In this document: piece after piece, positions 47,369 to 56,536 of the stretch
Layout: every line of letters starts with the position of its first letter
Numbering within the stretch: position 1 is the first letter of the stretch
NCBI RefSeq assembly: GCF_002368095.1
Contig: NZ_AP018227.1
Coordinates: 5,171,782 to 5,235,781 of the forward strand
DNA from: Calothrix parasitica NIES-267
Lineage (GTDB): Bacteria > Cyanobacteriota > Cyanobacteriia > Cyanobacteriales > Nostocaceae
DNA length: 64,000 nt
Direction: 5' to 3'
Program-made: the position numbers and the translations under genes
The notes under the pieces: model-generated
What the model saw: the letters and a program-made list of their open reading frames with translations, nothing else
Databases searched by the model: none
What the model was told of the DNA's origin: nothing

Positions 47369-47507
47369 AGTCCATTAAAATGGACTAAGATAAAACTCAT
47401 CATAACTAATGAAATCAACCAGTAATAGTCTGTCCCATTAATTTTAATGGGTTTTTCCCAGTCCTATTTATAGGACTTTAGCTATTAGGCTGGGACTTGC
47501 AGTCCCA
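47369..47507. terminator. Cluster of four hairpins between converging genes
   Basis: AGTCCATTAAAATGGACT, CCCATTAATTTTAATGGG followed by TTTTTCCC, AGTCCTATTTATAGGACT and TGGGACTTGCAGTCCCA. The second is a good bidirectional terminator for the nuclease gene (plus) and the CHAT-STAND gene (minus); the others look like dispersed palindromic repeats. Confidence 0.6.
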
Positions 47508-47547
47508 GACGGGATAGAATATAACCCGTCATCTTTAATGGGATAGA

Positions 47548-50500
47548 TTAGTAATTTACGAACTTTGCTTTTTCTTCCGGGTTGATATCTAATTTTGGAT
47601 TCCATTTTTTGGCTTTACGAAACTTCGCTACAGCACCTTCGGAATCACCCTTTTTCGCTAACTCTTCACCTTGTTGAACTAAAGTATAAGCAGCTTTAGT
47701 TAATATTTCTGGATTTTGACAGGCTTTCAATTCTTCCAATTTCTTTGGACGCTCTACTAAATAACCTTGAAATTTATTGCAACCCCGTGTTAGTAAGTTG
47801 TCAAGATTCCAATTCCACAGTTTTACTGTATTATCCCATGATGCCGAAGCAATGATTTTTCCGTCCGGGCTAAATCTCACGCCAAAAACCTCAGCTTTAT
47901 GTCCTTTAAAGGAGTGGAGAAGTTGACCATCTACTGACCACAGTTTTACTGTTTTATCTTCTGATGCCGAAGCAATGGTTTTTCCGTCCGGGCTAAATCT
48001 CACGTCAAAAACCCGGTCTTTATGTCCCTCCAAGGTGTGGAGAAGTTGACCACTTACTGACCACAGTTTTACTGTATTATCCCATGATGCCGAAGCAATG
48101 ATTTTTCCGTCCGGGCTAAATCTCACGCGAAAAACCTCAGCTTTATGTCCTTTAAAGGAGTGGAGAAGTTGACCATTTACTGACCACAGTTTTACTGTTC
48201 TATCTCCTGATGCCGAAGCAATGGTTTTTCCGTCCGGGCTAAATTCTACGCTAATAACCTCAGATTTATGGCCGTCTAAGGAGTGGAGAAGTTGACCATC
48301 TACTGACCACAGTTTTACTGTTCTACCCCCTGCCGAAGCAATGGTTTTTCCGTCCGGGCTAAATCTCACGCTATAAACGTAGGATTTATGTCCTTGAAGG
48401 GAGTGGAGAAGTTGACCATCTACTGACCACAGTTTTACTGTTCTATCTCCTGATGCCGAAGCAATGGTTTTTCCGTCCGGGCTAAATCTCACGCTAGAAA
48501 CCTCAGATTTATGTCCGTCTAAGGAGTGGAGAAATTGACCATCTACTGACCACAGTTTTACTGTTCCATCCCCTGATGCCGAAGCAATGGTTTTTCCGTC
48601 CGGGCTAAATTCTACGCTAATAACCTCAGATTTATGTCCTTGAAGGGAGTGGAGAAGTTGACCATCTACTGACCACAGTTTTACTGTTCCATCCCGTGAT
48701 GACGAAGCAATGGTTTTTCCGTCTGGGCTAAATTTCACCTCACTAACGTCGGATTTATGTCCTTTAAAAGAGTGGAGAAGTTGACCATCTACTGACCACA
48801 GTTTTACTGTTTTATCCCGTGATGCCGAAGCAATGGTTTTTCCGTCCGGGCTAAATCTCACGCTATAAACTAAGTCTTTATGTCCTTTAAAGGAGTGGAG
48901 AAGTTGACCATCTACTGACCACAGTTTTACTGTTCCATCTGCTGATGCGGTGGCAATGGTTTTTCCGTCCGGGCTAAATCTCACCTCATAAACCGAGGAT
49001 TTATGTCCTTGAAGGGTGTGGAGAAGTTGACCATCTACTGACCACAGTTTTACTGTTCTACCCCCTGCCGAAGCAATGGTTTTTCCGTCTGGGCTAAATC
49101 TCACGTCATAAACCGGGGATTTATGTCCTTGAAGGGTGTGGAGAAGTTGACCATCTACTGACCACAGTTTTACTGTTCTACCCCCTGCCGAAGCAATGGT
49201 TTTTCCGTCTGGGCTAAATCTCACGTCACGAACCCAGTGTGTATGTCCTTGAAGGGAGTGGAGAAGTTGACCATCTACTGACCACAGTTTTACTGTTGTA
49301 TCATTAGATGCGGTGGCAATGGTTTTTCCGTCCGGGCTAAATCTCACCTCATAAACCGAGGATTTATGTCCTTGAAGGGTGTGGAGAAGTTGACCATCTA
49401 CTGACCACAGTTTTACTGTTTTATCCCCTGATGCCGAAGCAATGGTTTTTCCGTCTGGGCTAAATCTCACCTCACTAACGTCGGATTTATGTCCTGATAA
49501 GGAGTGGAGAAGTTGACCATCTACTGACCACAGTTTTACTGTTTTATCCCCTGATGCCGAAGCAATGGTTTTTCCGTCTGGGCTAAATCTCACGTCATAA
49601 ACCGCTTCTTTATGTCCTTGAAGGGTGTGGAGAAGTTGACCATCTACTGACCACAGTTTTACTGTTTTATCCAGTGATGCAGAAGCAATTGTTTTTCTGT
49701 CTGGGCTAAATCTCACGTCATAAACCGCTTCTTTATGTCCTTTAAAGGAGTGTTTAGCTACCGAAGGCGAAGTTATCAGTTGATGCAAAGCTATGTCAAC
49801 TTTTTGCTTAATATGTGTTGGTATCCATTGTTGCCACCAAGTTGTCTCTAGCAATTGCTTGGCTTTAAGCGCTTCAAATTGTGCATCTCCATAATTCTGT
49901 AAATTAAAAGAGTTTTTTGAAGTAGCAATTGAACTATTGAGCTTCTCTTGTGTTGCACTTATCTGCGCTTTCACTCCATAAAACCCAGCAAATCCCGCAA
50001 AAGTCAAACTCACAATCGAAAAACTAGCAAACCCAAGAATTGTTCTTCGCTGCTTCTTCTTCTCCTCCTTAATCTTCCTATCCCTTACATCCAAACTCTC
50101 CCGAATAAACTCTCCTTGAATATCACTCAAATAATCCCGATACTTCTGATCAAAATACCAACCCTCCGCTTCACCCAAATTACCACCGCTCAACAAATAC
50201 TTTTCATCGCGGCTTTTATCCCATTTAACCACTTCAAACTGCAATCGCTCCTGCCAAATCCGAAACCGACGATTACTTTGTATCCATCCCCGTAACATCC
50301 CCCATTCCCGAATCAGCGCTTCATGAATAATCTCTACCGTTTCCTGTTGATTACTTTTATCCCAACCAGTCACCACCAAACGCTGATTCGCTAATTCTTC
50401 AACTAATCCCCAATTATTTTCCCCAACTTCCCCACGGGTAGCTTTACGCTTGGTATCTTCCGTTCCTTCCCCCGGACGAATTAACTGAATAAATATCCGT

Positions 50501-52686
50501 TCGGCTTTTTCTTTCTCGACAGCAGATAAGGGATTTATAATTCCATCAGCATATTTAACTAAAGCTTGCTTTAAACCGCCAATTTCCTTATAAGCTTGAT
50601 GGGTAAGATACCATTTATCGTGTTTCTCCCACAGTTGTAACAAGGTAAACTCTAATAAAGGTAAGCATCCGCGTTGATTACCCAAATCATCAATTAATTT
50701 ACTGGTTAACCCCCGCTCCAATTCCACCTTCATTTTCGCTGCTGGTTGTTCTATCGCTGCTTGTAATTCTTCGCGTTTCATAGGAGTCAGCAACAACGTG
50801 CCATATTTCTTGAAAGCTTCACCCATCGGTTGATAATCTAGCGCTTTACCCATAAAATCAGCCCTTAGCGTCAGCACTAAACTAAAAGCTGGAGCATTTT
50901 GCACTGCATAAAGTAATAAATCAAGGAAAGGTTGACGAAGGGAATCTTCGGTTAAGGTGTAAAGTTCTTCAAATTGGTCGGCTATTAGTACGAAGCGTCG
51001 GGGGGAACCTCTCTCCGAACCTCTCTCCTGTGAGGAGAGAGGCTTTAAATTCTCCCCCTTCCCTTGCAGGGAAGGGGGTTGGGGGGTTAGGTAATTCAAA
51101 TGTTCAATCAACTCGCATAATGCTTTCTCATCATGTTCTAGGTTGACTCTTAATTCCAATTCTTCCAATCGGTTGTGGTTGAGTTCAATATTTAGAATTC
51201 GATTTAAAGCAACAGCCAATGCATCAAAAGGATTCTTCCCCGGACGAAAGGATACAATTTGTACGTTACCCAAATCCCTCAACTGAGGAACCAAACCTGC
51301 AAACACCACGGAAGATTTCCCGCTTCCAGAAGGACCAATTACCGGAACCAAAGCTTTACTATTTACCGCTTCTACTGAATCTGCAACTACATCATCCCTA
51401 CCAAAAAAGACATCTTTATTCTCTTCCCCAAATGCGGATAATCCCTGATAAGGACAGTCCGGAAGTTTACCCGTAAGTCCTCCCAAATCTTCCCAAGTAG
51501 GAGGTGCTAATTCAGTATTTTTACAAATAATCGGCAACCATTCCAATCCCGGTATTTGTTTTTCTTTTTCAGCACTATTAGTAAGTTCTACAAGCTTTAT
51601 TCTTGCATCTGTTACTGAGTGAAATAACGACTTACCTTCAGCATAGGAACTGAGAAAATATTGAAGAAACTTTTGAGCAATTTTATCCGGTACGGGTTCT
51701 CGCCAAACTATAATATAAGGTAAATGCAAATCAGCTAATTGCTTCGCTAAACCCAAGCCATCGCAGGAATTCAATATTACTATCTGCAAACCCTTTCGGA
51801 TAGCTTCGCGAAAAGTATTTCTAATTTCTTGTAAATTTAAACTTTCCGTACTGTTAATTTGTAGCGAACCAACAGTACCATCAATACTACTTTCACTGTG
51901 ACCGTTATAAACGAAAATATCGCAAGGTTTATTCCATAATGCTATAAAATCTTGCCGTTGTGGTTGGTCCAGATGAATTAATTCCGCTCCCCGCTTCTCA
52001 AGTTTTGCAATTGACTTCTTATCCTCTGCAACATTGATATCTTTACTGTCACCATAGATACTCGTAATTCTGACTCTTCTAAATATCCCATTATTGGCAG
52101 TAGATGGATTGGCAACGGATGGAGTGTGGGTAACGGATGTAGGGGATTCGCTTAAACATAAAACTACTTCAAAAGTCGAATTACTATTAAAATAATCCCA
52201 TTTTCGCCAAGGCAAACGGTGTAAAATATCTTTCGTAACTTGAGATGTAATATTTTCTGTGTTGATAGTCACTAAAATCTCTGAATTTGCATCTAACTCT
52301 AATGCTGTTTGTAATTTTGACTTAATTACAGCCAGCCACTGATTTATTTGAGTACGTAAGTTTTCAGCATATTGATTGCATTCTTTTTGACATTCGTGAT
52401 AGGAGAAGTTAGTAGGTTGTTGTTTACTAAAACCTCTAGAAATGTTTTCTGTATAGCTTACAGTTACAGGTATTTGTGATAAAGCTTTTCTTCCCGAAGT
52501 TCCCACCAACTCACTGTATTTATCTTGCCAATTTTGATAGAAACCAGGAATTAATGGTGCAGGTGGTAGTGTTACTTCAAGCTCCGCAGAGTTTTCACAA
52601 TCAACAATATCCGTACAAAGCATGATTTCCTCAAATCCATGCTCAAAGTCACCTTTACTAAACTTTAATTCTACTAGTACCTGCAT
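47548..52686 (-). CDS. CHAT-nSTAND1-WD40 giant, copy 2
   Basis: The frame extends to 52755, but AAGGAA lies seven bases before ATG 52686 (MQVLVELKF), matching the other CHAT-STAND starts (1712 aa). Plan as copy 1: CHAT with His263 (NGHSE) and Cys308 (NSCDG), nSTAND1 with Walker A GPSGSGKSS (Lys457) and Walker B LIADQFEELY, a transmembrane segment, sixteen WD40 repeats and a short C-terminal helix pair. The nSTAND1 region carries a roughly 30-residue insertion with LTPQPPSLQGKGE just before Walker B, not present in copy 1. Its promoter-like element is at 52901-52931, across a foldback repeat. Confidence 0.9.
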   Translation of the reverse strand: MQVLVELKFSKGDFEHGFEEIMLCTDIVDCENSAELEVTLPPAPLIPGFYQNWQDKYSELVGTSGRKALSQIPVTVSYTENISRGFSKQQPTNFSYHECQKECNQYAENLRTQINQWLAVIKSKLQTALELDANSEILVTINTENITSQVTKDILHRLPWRKWDYFNSNSTFEVVLCLSESPTSVTHTPSVANPSTANNGIFRRVRITSIYGDSKDINVAEDKKSIAKLEKRGAELIHLDQPQRQDFIALWNKPCDIFVYNGHSESSIDGTVGSLQINSTESLNLQEIRNTFREAIRKGLQIVILNSCDGLGLAKQLADLHLPYIIVWREPVPDKIAQKFLQYFLSSYAEGKSLFHSVTDARIKLVELTNSAEKEKQIPGLEWLPIICKNTELAPPTWEDLGGLTGKLPDCPYQGLSAFGEENKDVFFGRDDVVADSVEAVNSKALVPVIGPSGSGKSSVVFAGLVPQLRDLGNVQIVSFRPGKNPFDALAVALNRILNIELNHNRLEELELRVNLEHDEKALCELIEHLNYLTPQPPSLQGKGENLKPLSSQERGSERGSPRRFVLIADQFEELYTLTEDSLRQPFLDLLLYAVQNAPAFSLVLTLRADFMGKALDYQPMGEAFKKYGTLLLTPMKREELQAAIEQPAAKMKVELERGLTSKLIDDLGNQRGCLPLLEFTLLQLWEKHDKWYLTHQAYKEIGGLKQALVKYADGIINPLSAVEKEKAERIFIQLIRPGEGTEDTKRKATRGEVGENNWGLVEELANQRLVVTGWDKSNQQETVEIIHEALIREWGMLRGWIQSNRRFRIWQERLQFEVVKWDKSRDEKYLLSGGNLGEAEGWYFDQKYRDYLSDIQGEFIRESLDVRDRKIKEEKKKQRRTILGFASFSIVSLTFAGFAGFYGVKAQISATQEKLNSSIATSKNSFNLQNYGDAQFEALKAKQLLETTWWQQWIPTHIKQKVDIALHQLITSPSVAKHSFKGHKEAVYDVRFSPDRKTIASASLDKTVKLWSVDGQLLHTLQGHKEAVYDVRFSPDGKTIASASGDKTVKLWSVDGQLLHSLSGHKSDVSEVRFSPDGKTIASASGDKTVKLWSVDGQLLHTLQGHKSSVYEVRFSPDGKTIATASNDTTVKLWSVDGQLLHSLQGHTHWVRDVRFSPDGKTIASAGGRTVKLWSVDGQLLHTLQGHKSPVYDVRFSPDGKTIASAGGRTVKLWSVDGQLLHTLQGHKSSVYEVRFSPDGKTIATASADGTVKLWSVDGQLLHSFKGHKDLVYSVRFSPDGKTIASASRDKTVKLWSVDGQLLHSFKGHKSDVSEVKFSPDGKTIASSSRDGTVKLWSVDGQLLHSLQGHKSEVISVEFSPDGKTIASASGDGTVKLWSVDGQFLHSLDGHKSEVSSVRFSPDGKTIASASGDRTVKLWSVDGQLLHSLQGHKSYVYSVRFSPDGKTIASAGGRTVKLWSVDGQLLHSLDGHKSEVISVEFSPDGKTIASASGDRTVKLWSVNGQLLHSFKGHKAEVFRVRFSPDGKIIASASWDNTVKLWSVSGQLLHTLEGHKDRVFDVRFSPDGKTIASASEDKTVKLWSVDGQLLHSFKGHKAEVFGVRFSPDGKIIASASWDNTVKLWNWNLDNLLTRGCNKFQGYLVERPKKLEELKACQNPEILTKAAYTLVQQGEELAKKGDSEGAVAKFRKAKKWNPKLDINPEEKAKFVNY
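47810..49755 (-). repeat. Sixteen WD40-coding repeats of about 123 bp
   Basis: Units carry VRFSPDGKTIASAS and TVKLWSVDGQLLH. Three units have an identical contraction to S-A-G-G-R-T-V-K (two residues shorter), a shared mutation that spread between units, so gene conversion or slippage is active. Confidence 0.9.
51003..51091. repeat. In-frame cyanobacterial repeat inserted in nSTAND1 before Walker B
   Basis: The stretch holds paired GC-rich arms (CTCTCTCCTGTGAGGAGAGAG and CCCCCTTCCCTTGCAGGGAAG) typical of intergenic foldbacks. It encodes P-P-S-L-Q-G-K-G-E-N-L, L-S-S-Q-E-R-G-S-E-R-G and is absent at the same point of the 40597 copy. The frame is kept. Confidence 0.75.
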
Positions 52687-52814
52687 TACCAGTTCCTTAT
52701 AGTTTTGATTGTCGGGATATTGCACTTTACTTTCAGATGCTACTACATTCGTCACTTTTTACCTCTGATATCAATAAATTCTTTATTTTTTTGCCATGAA
52801 AATTTATTTATAAA

Positions 52815-52896
52815 GTAGGGTATGTTATCGCGAAGCGCGTAACGCACCAAAAATCTTCCGTGGTGCATTAAAACTAACGTTTATAACGCACCCTAC
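52815..52896. repeat. MITE-like inverted repeat, copy 2
   Basis: Ends GTAGGGTATGTTA and TAACGCACCCTAC. It lies in the leader of the CHAT-STAND copy 2 gene, just downstream of the promoter-like element, so a leader hairpin is expected in the transcript. Confidence 0.75.
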
Positions 52897-52900
52897 AAAG

Positions 52901-52931
52901 AGAATAGGTTTGAAGAAGATTTACCTATACA
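52901..52931 (-). promoter_or_regulatory. TGTATAG / CTATTCT promoter-like element
   Basis: TGTATAGGTAAA from 52931, then CTATTCT 24 bases on. The -10-like half abuts the repeat at 52815-52896. It is the most degenerate -10 of the set. Confidence 0.5.
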
Positions 52932-53006
52932 ATTCCGATGTGGCGAAAAACTTGAATTTGATAAAATCTCCACAAACCTTTACTGTAAATAGATTTCATC
53001 AAAAAA

Positions 53007-53037
53007 TGTATAGGCAAAAAATCCCCAGCCTATATAT
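53007..53037 (+). promoter_or_regulatory. TGTATAG / CTATATA promoter-like element, upstream copy
   Basis: TGTATAGGCAAA, then CTATATATG at +23. It is the first of two tandem copies 145 bp apart; surrounding bases (AAATCCCCAGC) are also duplicated, with GAATTTGATA upstream of each. Confidence 0.7.
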
Positions 53038-53151
53038 GTGTAAGGTAAAAAGTTCCGAAAAAGAGGTGCTGAATTAACATGACTAACTGCAAAAAACGCG
53101 AATTTGATAGAAATCTCTATAAGCACTGCTATAAAAAGGTTTCAGAAAAAG

Positions 53152-53182
53152 TGTATAGGTAAAAAATCCCCAACTTATATAT
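53152..53182 (+). promoter_or_regulatory. TGTATAG / TTATATA promoter-like element, downstream copy
   Basis: TGTATAGGTAAA, 16 bp including AAATCCCCAAC, then TTATATATG. It is nearer to the sigma-like gene, which starts 139 bp beyond it, and probably drives it. Confidence 0.7.
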
Positions 53183-53320
53183 GTATGTGAGCTTCAAAAG
53201 CTACTTATAACAGATGCTTTGAATCTTATTTACGTTCTTTATTTGTTTACCAATTGTGTTTCCATCACAAATCCTAGTATGAGAACCAATGAATTAGCTA
53301 CTCCGGTGCGTACAAAAGCT

Positions 53321-54814
53321 ATGGATATTAGTACATCAAGGTATTGGACAATTTGCATTGTCGCTAATCCTCTTGATAAAAACTGTAATCCTACCTTGGG
53401 TTACAAGGATAAACCATTGACTTTAGCCAAAAACTTCTTTGAAGAAGAATTTCCGCAATTGAGGAATCAAACAAGTTTATCTAAACAAGAAAATCAATAC
53501 GTGCAACTAAATCTATGGAAAACTTTCCATAATCAAACACTCGATCCAGAGCAGCGTGCTATGGCTGGGCTTTGTTTGAGATGCTATGTATCTTATAAGG
53601 TTATCGAAGGTTGCCATATATTAACCAAGAGAGCGTTTGGCAAAATACGATTGGATAACTTGTTATCATACGTTCTCAACGATGACGGTAATACCTTCGT
53701 CATTGTAGACAGTGATGGTAAAACTCAATTTATTTTAAAGGATTCGGGTGAAATTAAACCAACACCAAAATCAGGAAAGTTTTTTAGCGTCGAGGTTTTA
53801 AGCAGTTATAATCCAAATTTATCCGATAGCAGGAATAGCGAAAGTCTAGATAATTGGTGTATCAGACGCATCAAGCAAAATAAAGATTTACAAACATTAT
53901 TGCTCGAATATGGAGTTTGGGTTCCCAGCGATTGGTCGTTATTATGTAGAGAAGTTCCTCAATCGCTATTTGGTAGTTTAAAAGATGGCGATCGCCATCT
54001 TATCGAAGTCTTCCATGCAGTCTACAGAAGGGATAGAAGACAATCTCGCTCTAGAGGAAGATGTTCCGAACCTACTAGTCTTCAATGGTCAGAAATGCTG
54101 TTTTTACTACAGGATAAAGGAATTATACTTCGTTCTGAAAATGAATTAATTCCAAAATTCAAAGAAATTGCGGAAATATTGCGCCAAGATAACCATTCCA
54201 TCAAAACGGGAAAACCTCAAGCAGATTCCATCGATACAAGCAATTCTTCAGAAGAAAACAATGATTATTTTTCTAAATTGAATCAACTTGGTACTGAGGA
54301 TAATAACTGTGAAGATATGGAAGAAAATGAATTACGAGAACTTTTGAATCGGTTACCACAGTCCGCTTTGTATAATGCAATTTCGTTTAGAATTCCTCAA
54401 CGTGTTGAATTACTAGCAGCAAAAAAAGCATCTAAAGCTTATGCGGAAAAATTCGTAGATGGATTGCGGTTGTATTACCACGAAGTTAATCCTTTAAGTT
54501 TGAAAGAAATTGCCGAACAATGGAATATAAATTGGGCAAAAGCAAGACGTATATTTCAAATTAGCGAGCTAATCGCAAATGTTCAATGTACGAGCGAAGA
54601 GATTTTTATTAGCAAAATCCAAGAACAAGCAAGTCAATTTTTTGTCTCGAATATTTCTGGCAACCCAGACAAATTAAAAGATATAGCAGAAGAGGTAAGA
54701 AGCTTTTTAGATAAAATCGCATTCAAAGAAGCCCATGCAGAAATAATATCTCCAAGAAATCCTTACAAGAATAGCTTATTTGCTCAAATACTACGAAAGT
54801 ACATGAATCATTAA
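53321..54814 (+). CDS. Long sigma-70-like factor, copy 2
   Basis: The frame runs back to a TTG at 53219, with ATGs at 53279 and 53321. I choose 53321 (MDISTSRYW) because it aligns with the start of copy 1. The protein has AGLCLRCYVSYKVIEGC (region 2-like), S-L-D-N-W-C-I-R-R-I, SDWSLLC and a C-terminal helix-turn-helix (LKEIAEQWNINWAKARRIF). This order is that of long cyanobacterial sigma factors, though the match to classical regions is remote. It is preceded by two TGTATAG elements and followed by DUF1822. I infer it recognises that element and controls itself. Confidence 0.6.
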   Translation: MDISTSRYWTICIVANPLDKNCNPTLGYKDKPLTLAKNFFEEEFPQLRNQTSLSKQENQYVQLNLWKTFHNQTLDPEQRAMAGLCLRCYVSYKVIEGCHILTKRAFGKIRLDNLLSYVLNDDGNTFVIVDSDGKTQFILKDSGEIKPTPKSGKFFSVEVLSSYNPNLSDSRNSESLDNWCIRRIKQNKDLQTLLLEYGVWVPSDWSLLCREVPQSLFGSLKDGDRHLIEVFHAVYRRDRRQSRSRGRCSEPTSLQWSEMLFLLQDKGIILRSENELIPKFKEIAEILRQDNHSIKTGKPQADSIDTSNSSEENNDYFSKLNQLGTEDNNCEDMEENELRELLNRLPQSALYNAISFRIPQRVELLAAKKASKAYAEKFVDGLRLYYHEVNPLSLKEIAEQWNINWAKARRIFQISELIANVQCTSEEIFISKIQEQASQFFVSNISGNPDKLKDIAEEVRSFLDKIAFKEAHAEIISPRNPYKNSLFAQILRKYMNH

Positions 54815-54889
54815 AGAGACACAACATGAAAATAATCACCATCAAAAAAGCTTGCCACAATCGTAAATATTTATCTGGAGAATAGTGAA

Positions 54890-55957
54890 ATGATGACATC
54901 CCCCTTGCACCCACAAAAAGATTTTAATCAAAGAATGAAGCCAAGAGTTACCTGGTTAGAAGCAGAGCATTATGAGAAAGCAGGAAATATTAGTCAAAAC
55001 ATTGATGGTGAGAAAAATCAATGGAAAACTTACCTGAATAAACTCGCTTTTCTCGGCTTTGAAGAATGGTTACAGCAAGAATTACCAGATATAAAAGTTA
55101 CGCAAACAGGAGTTAACTTAGAGGTTGGTGATTTCAAAGTTCAATTAATTGCCGTAGATAACCTTATTGATAACTTTGTTACTATTCCTCAAGACAACAT
55201 TAGATTACCAAAACGTGCGGCTCATTTCTATGTATTAGTAGAAGTTTTAGAAGAAATCGAACAGCTAAGACTTCACGGACTAATACGACACGATGAATTA
55301 TCCCAACTTCAAAGACATACTAATGATGATGGTGATTGTCAAATACAACTTTCTGAATTTGATAATCAAATAAATAATTTATTAATGTACACCCGCTTTT
55401 TAGAAGTGGATGCTATTCCTTTACCCAATTTTTCAGAAAAAGTAATCGCAAACATTGATAAAGCGACTGATACAGTAACCCAATCACTTGTAAATCTTGG
55501 TAAATGGTGGAGCGGAGCATTTGAAGAAGGTTGGCAGTCTCTTGAAGAGATTTTGACACCACAAACACCTGCTTGGGGTTATGTAAAAAGTATAGTTAGA
55601 AGAGGTAGTGTAAGTAAAAGGTCATCTGAATTTGCAGTCAGACGAGGTAAGTTATTTGATTTTGGATTGTTATTAAACGGTCAACGCTTTGCATTAACAT
55701 TAAGTATGAGAACTGAAGAAAATCAAGAAATAGGAGTACTCGCAGAAATTCGCTCTCAAAATCAATATTGTTTACCGCAGGGTTTAAAGTTGAAAGTAAC
55801 GCTAAATCATAATACTGATAAAGCAGAAAGTGAAGAAAAGATTGCGAGAGAATGCGACCAAATTATTCCGTTAGAATTTAGCGAAGCAGCTGGGAAACAG
55901 TTTAAAGTGGAAGCCATTTATCAAGATGCTGTGGTTACGGAAGAGTTTGTTTTGTAA
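54890..55957 (+). CDS. DUF1822 family protein
   Basis: 355 residues: F-E-E-W-L-Q-Q-E-L-P-D, LEVGDFKVQLIAV, FVTIPQDNIRLP, AAHFYVLVEVLEEIEQ and a beta-rich end as in the 31839 copy. TGGAGAA precedes ATG 54890 at a workable distance. It lies 75 bp after the sigma-like gene. The repeat of sigma-like plus DUF1822 in two places, each near CHAT genes, points to a common function. The protein may act as an adaptor or anti-sigma-like partner; no motif proves this. Confidence 0.82.
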   Translation: MMTSPLHPQKDFNQRMKPRVTWLEAEHYEKAGNISQNIDGEKNQWKTYLNKLAFLGFEEWLQQELPDIKVTQTGVNLEVGDFKVQLIAVDNLIDNFVTIPQDNIRLPKRAAHFYVLVEVLEEIEQLRLHGLIRHDELSQLQRHTNDDGDCQIQLSEFDNQINNLLMYTRFLEVDAIPLPNFSEKVIANIDKATDTVTQSLVNLGKWWSGAFEEGWQSLEEILTPQTPAWGYVKSIVRRGSVSKRSSEFAVRRGKLFDFGLLLNGQRFALTLSMRTEENQEIGVLAEIRSQNQYCLPQGLKLKVTLNHNTDKAESEEKIARECDQIIPLEFSEAAGKQFKVEAIYQDAVVTEEFVL

Positions 55958-56089
55958 TTTCGATATCTACTGGCTTTTTTGGGATGGAGTTGCTGGGTGG
56001 GTCTTTTTTGGCTTGTTGGCAACTTCTTTTTATACAAGTGACGAATTGTATGAAATATCAAAGTTACTATTTATGTATATTAGTCATTT

Positions 56090-56425
56090 ATGTCTAAAGA
56101 CTTCTCAGGTCAAAATTTACGGGGACGCTCTTTTTAAAGTCAATTTCAGAACAAGAAATAAAAAATTTATCGAATGAACTCGAAGAAAATATCAACAATT
56201 GGTTTAATTCCCCATCATTTACAAACATAGCCAATCAACTACGCTCAAGATTCAATTGATTTCTGAAGCGTTACAAATTCAAGACGAACTTGTTGATAAA
56301 AAACAGCTTATAGCTTAATGAGACAACTTCGAGGTATTGTTGCAGAGCAACCTGCTGCTGCTTGTTTGTCATCTGAAGTAAATCAGGTATTGGCTGAGGT
56401 TTATCGGTTGTTTGATTTGAATTGA
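56090..56425 (+). pseudogene. Debris of pentapeptide and CHAT-type genes
   Basis: The frame at 56090 reads MSKDFSGQNLRGRSF and then stops; this is the usual N-terminus of cyanobacterial pentapeptide proteins. Next, in another frame, ISEQEIKNLSNELEENINNW with F-N-S-P-S-F resembles a CHAT-associated helical region. Finally a small frame from 56318 reads MRQLRGIVAEQPAAAC and ends at 56425. No intact gene lies in 55958-56427; the pieces suggest at least two joined deletions. Confidence 0.45.
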
Positions 56426-56486
56426 CGAATAATTCTTAAACCATGTTCAAGCGTTGCTGTCAATATTCGTTAATTAATTTAAATAT

Positions 56487-56517
56487 TGTATAACCAAGCC
56501 AAAGCAAACGATATATA
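56487..56517 (+). promoter_or_regulatory. Degenerate upstream copy of the promoter-like element
   Basis: TGTATAACCAAG, then GATATAT at +23, followed by a T-T-G-G-C-T-C block that matches the downstream copy at 56537-56566. Tandem duplication spacing is 50 bp. Confidence 0.5.
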
Positions 56518-56536
56518 AAATATTGGCTCTAAAAAC

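Noticed and set aside
41190-49755. Apparent antisense genes within the WD40 repeats, such as plus-strand frames near 42572-42757
   Set aside because: They are mirror frames of the repeat and vanish when repeat units change.
53080-53163. 27-codon frame between the two promoter copies
   Set aside because: Short, without similarity to anything, and it may exist by chance in a duplicated leader; mentioned only in the finding.
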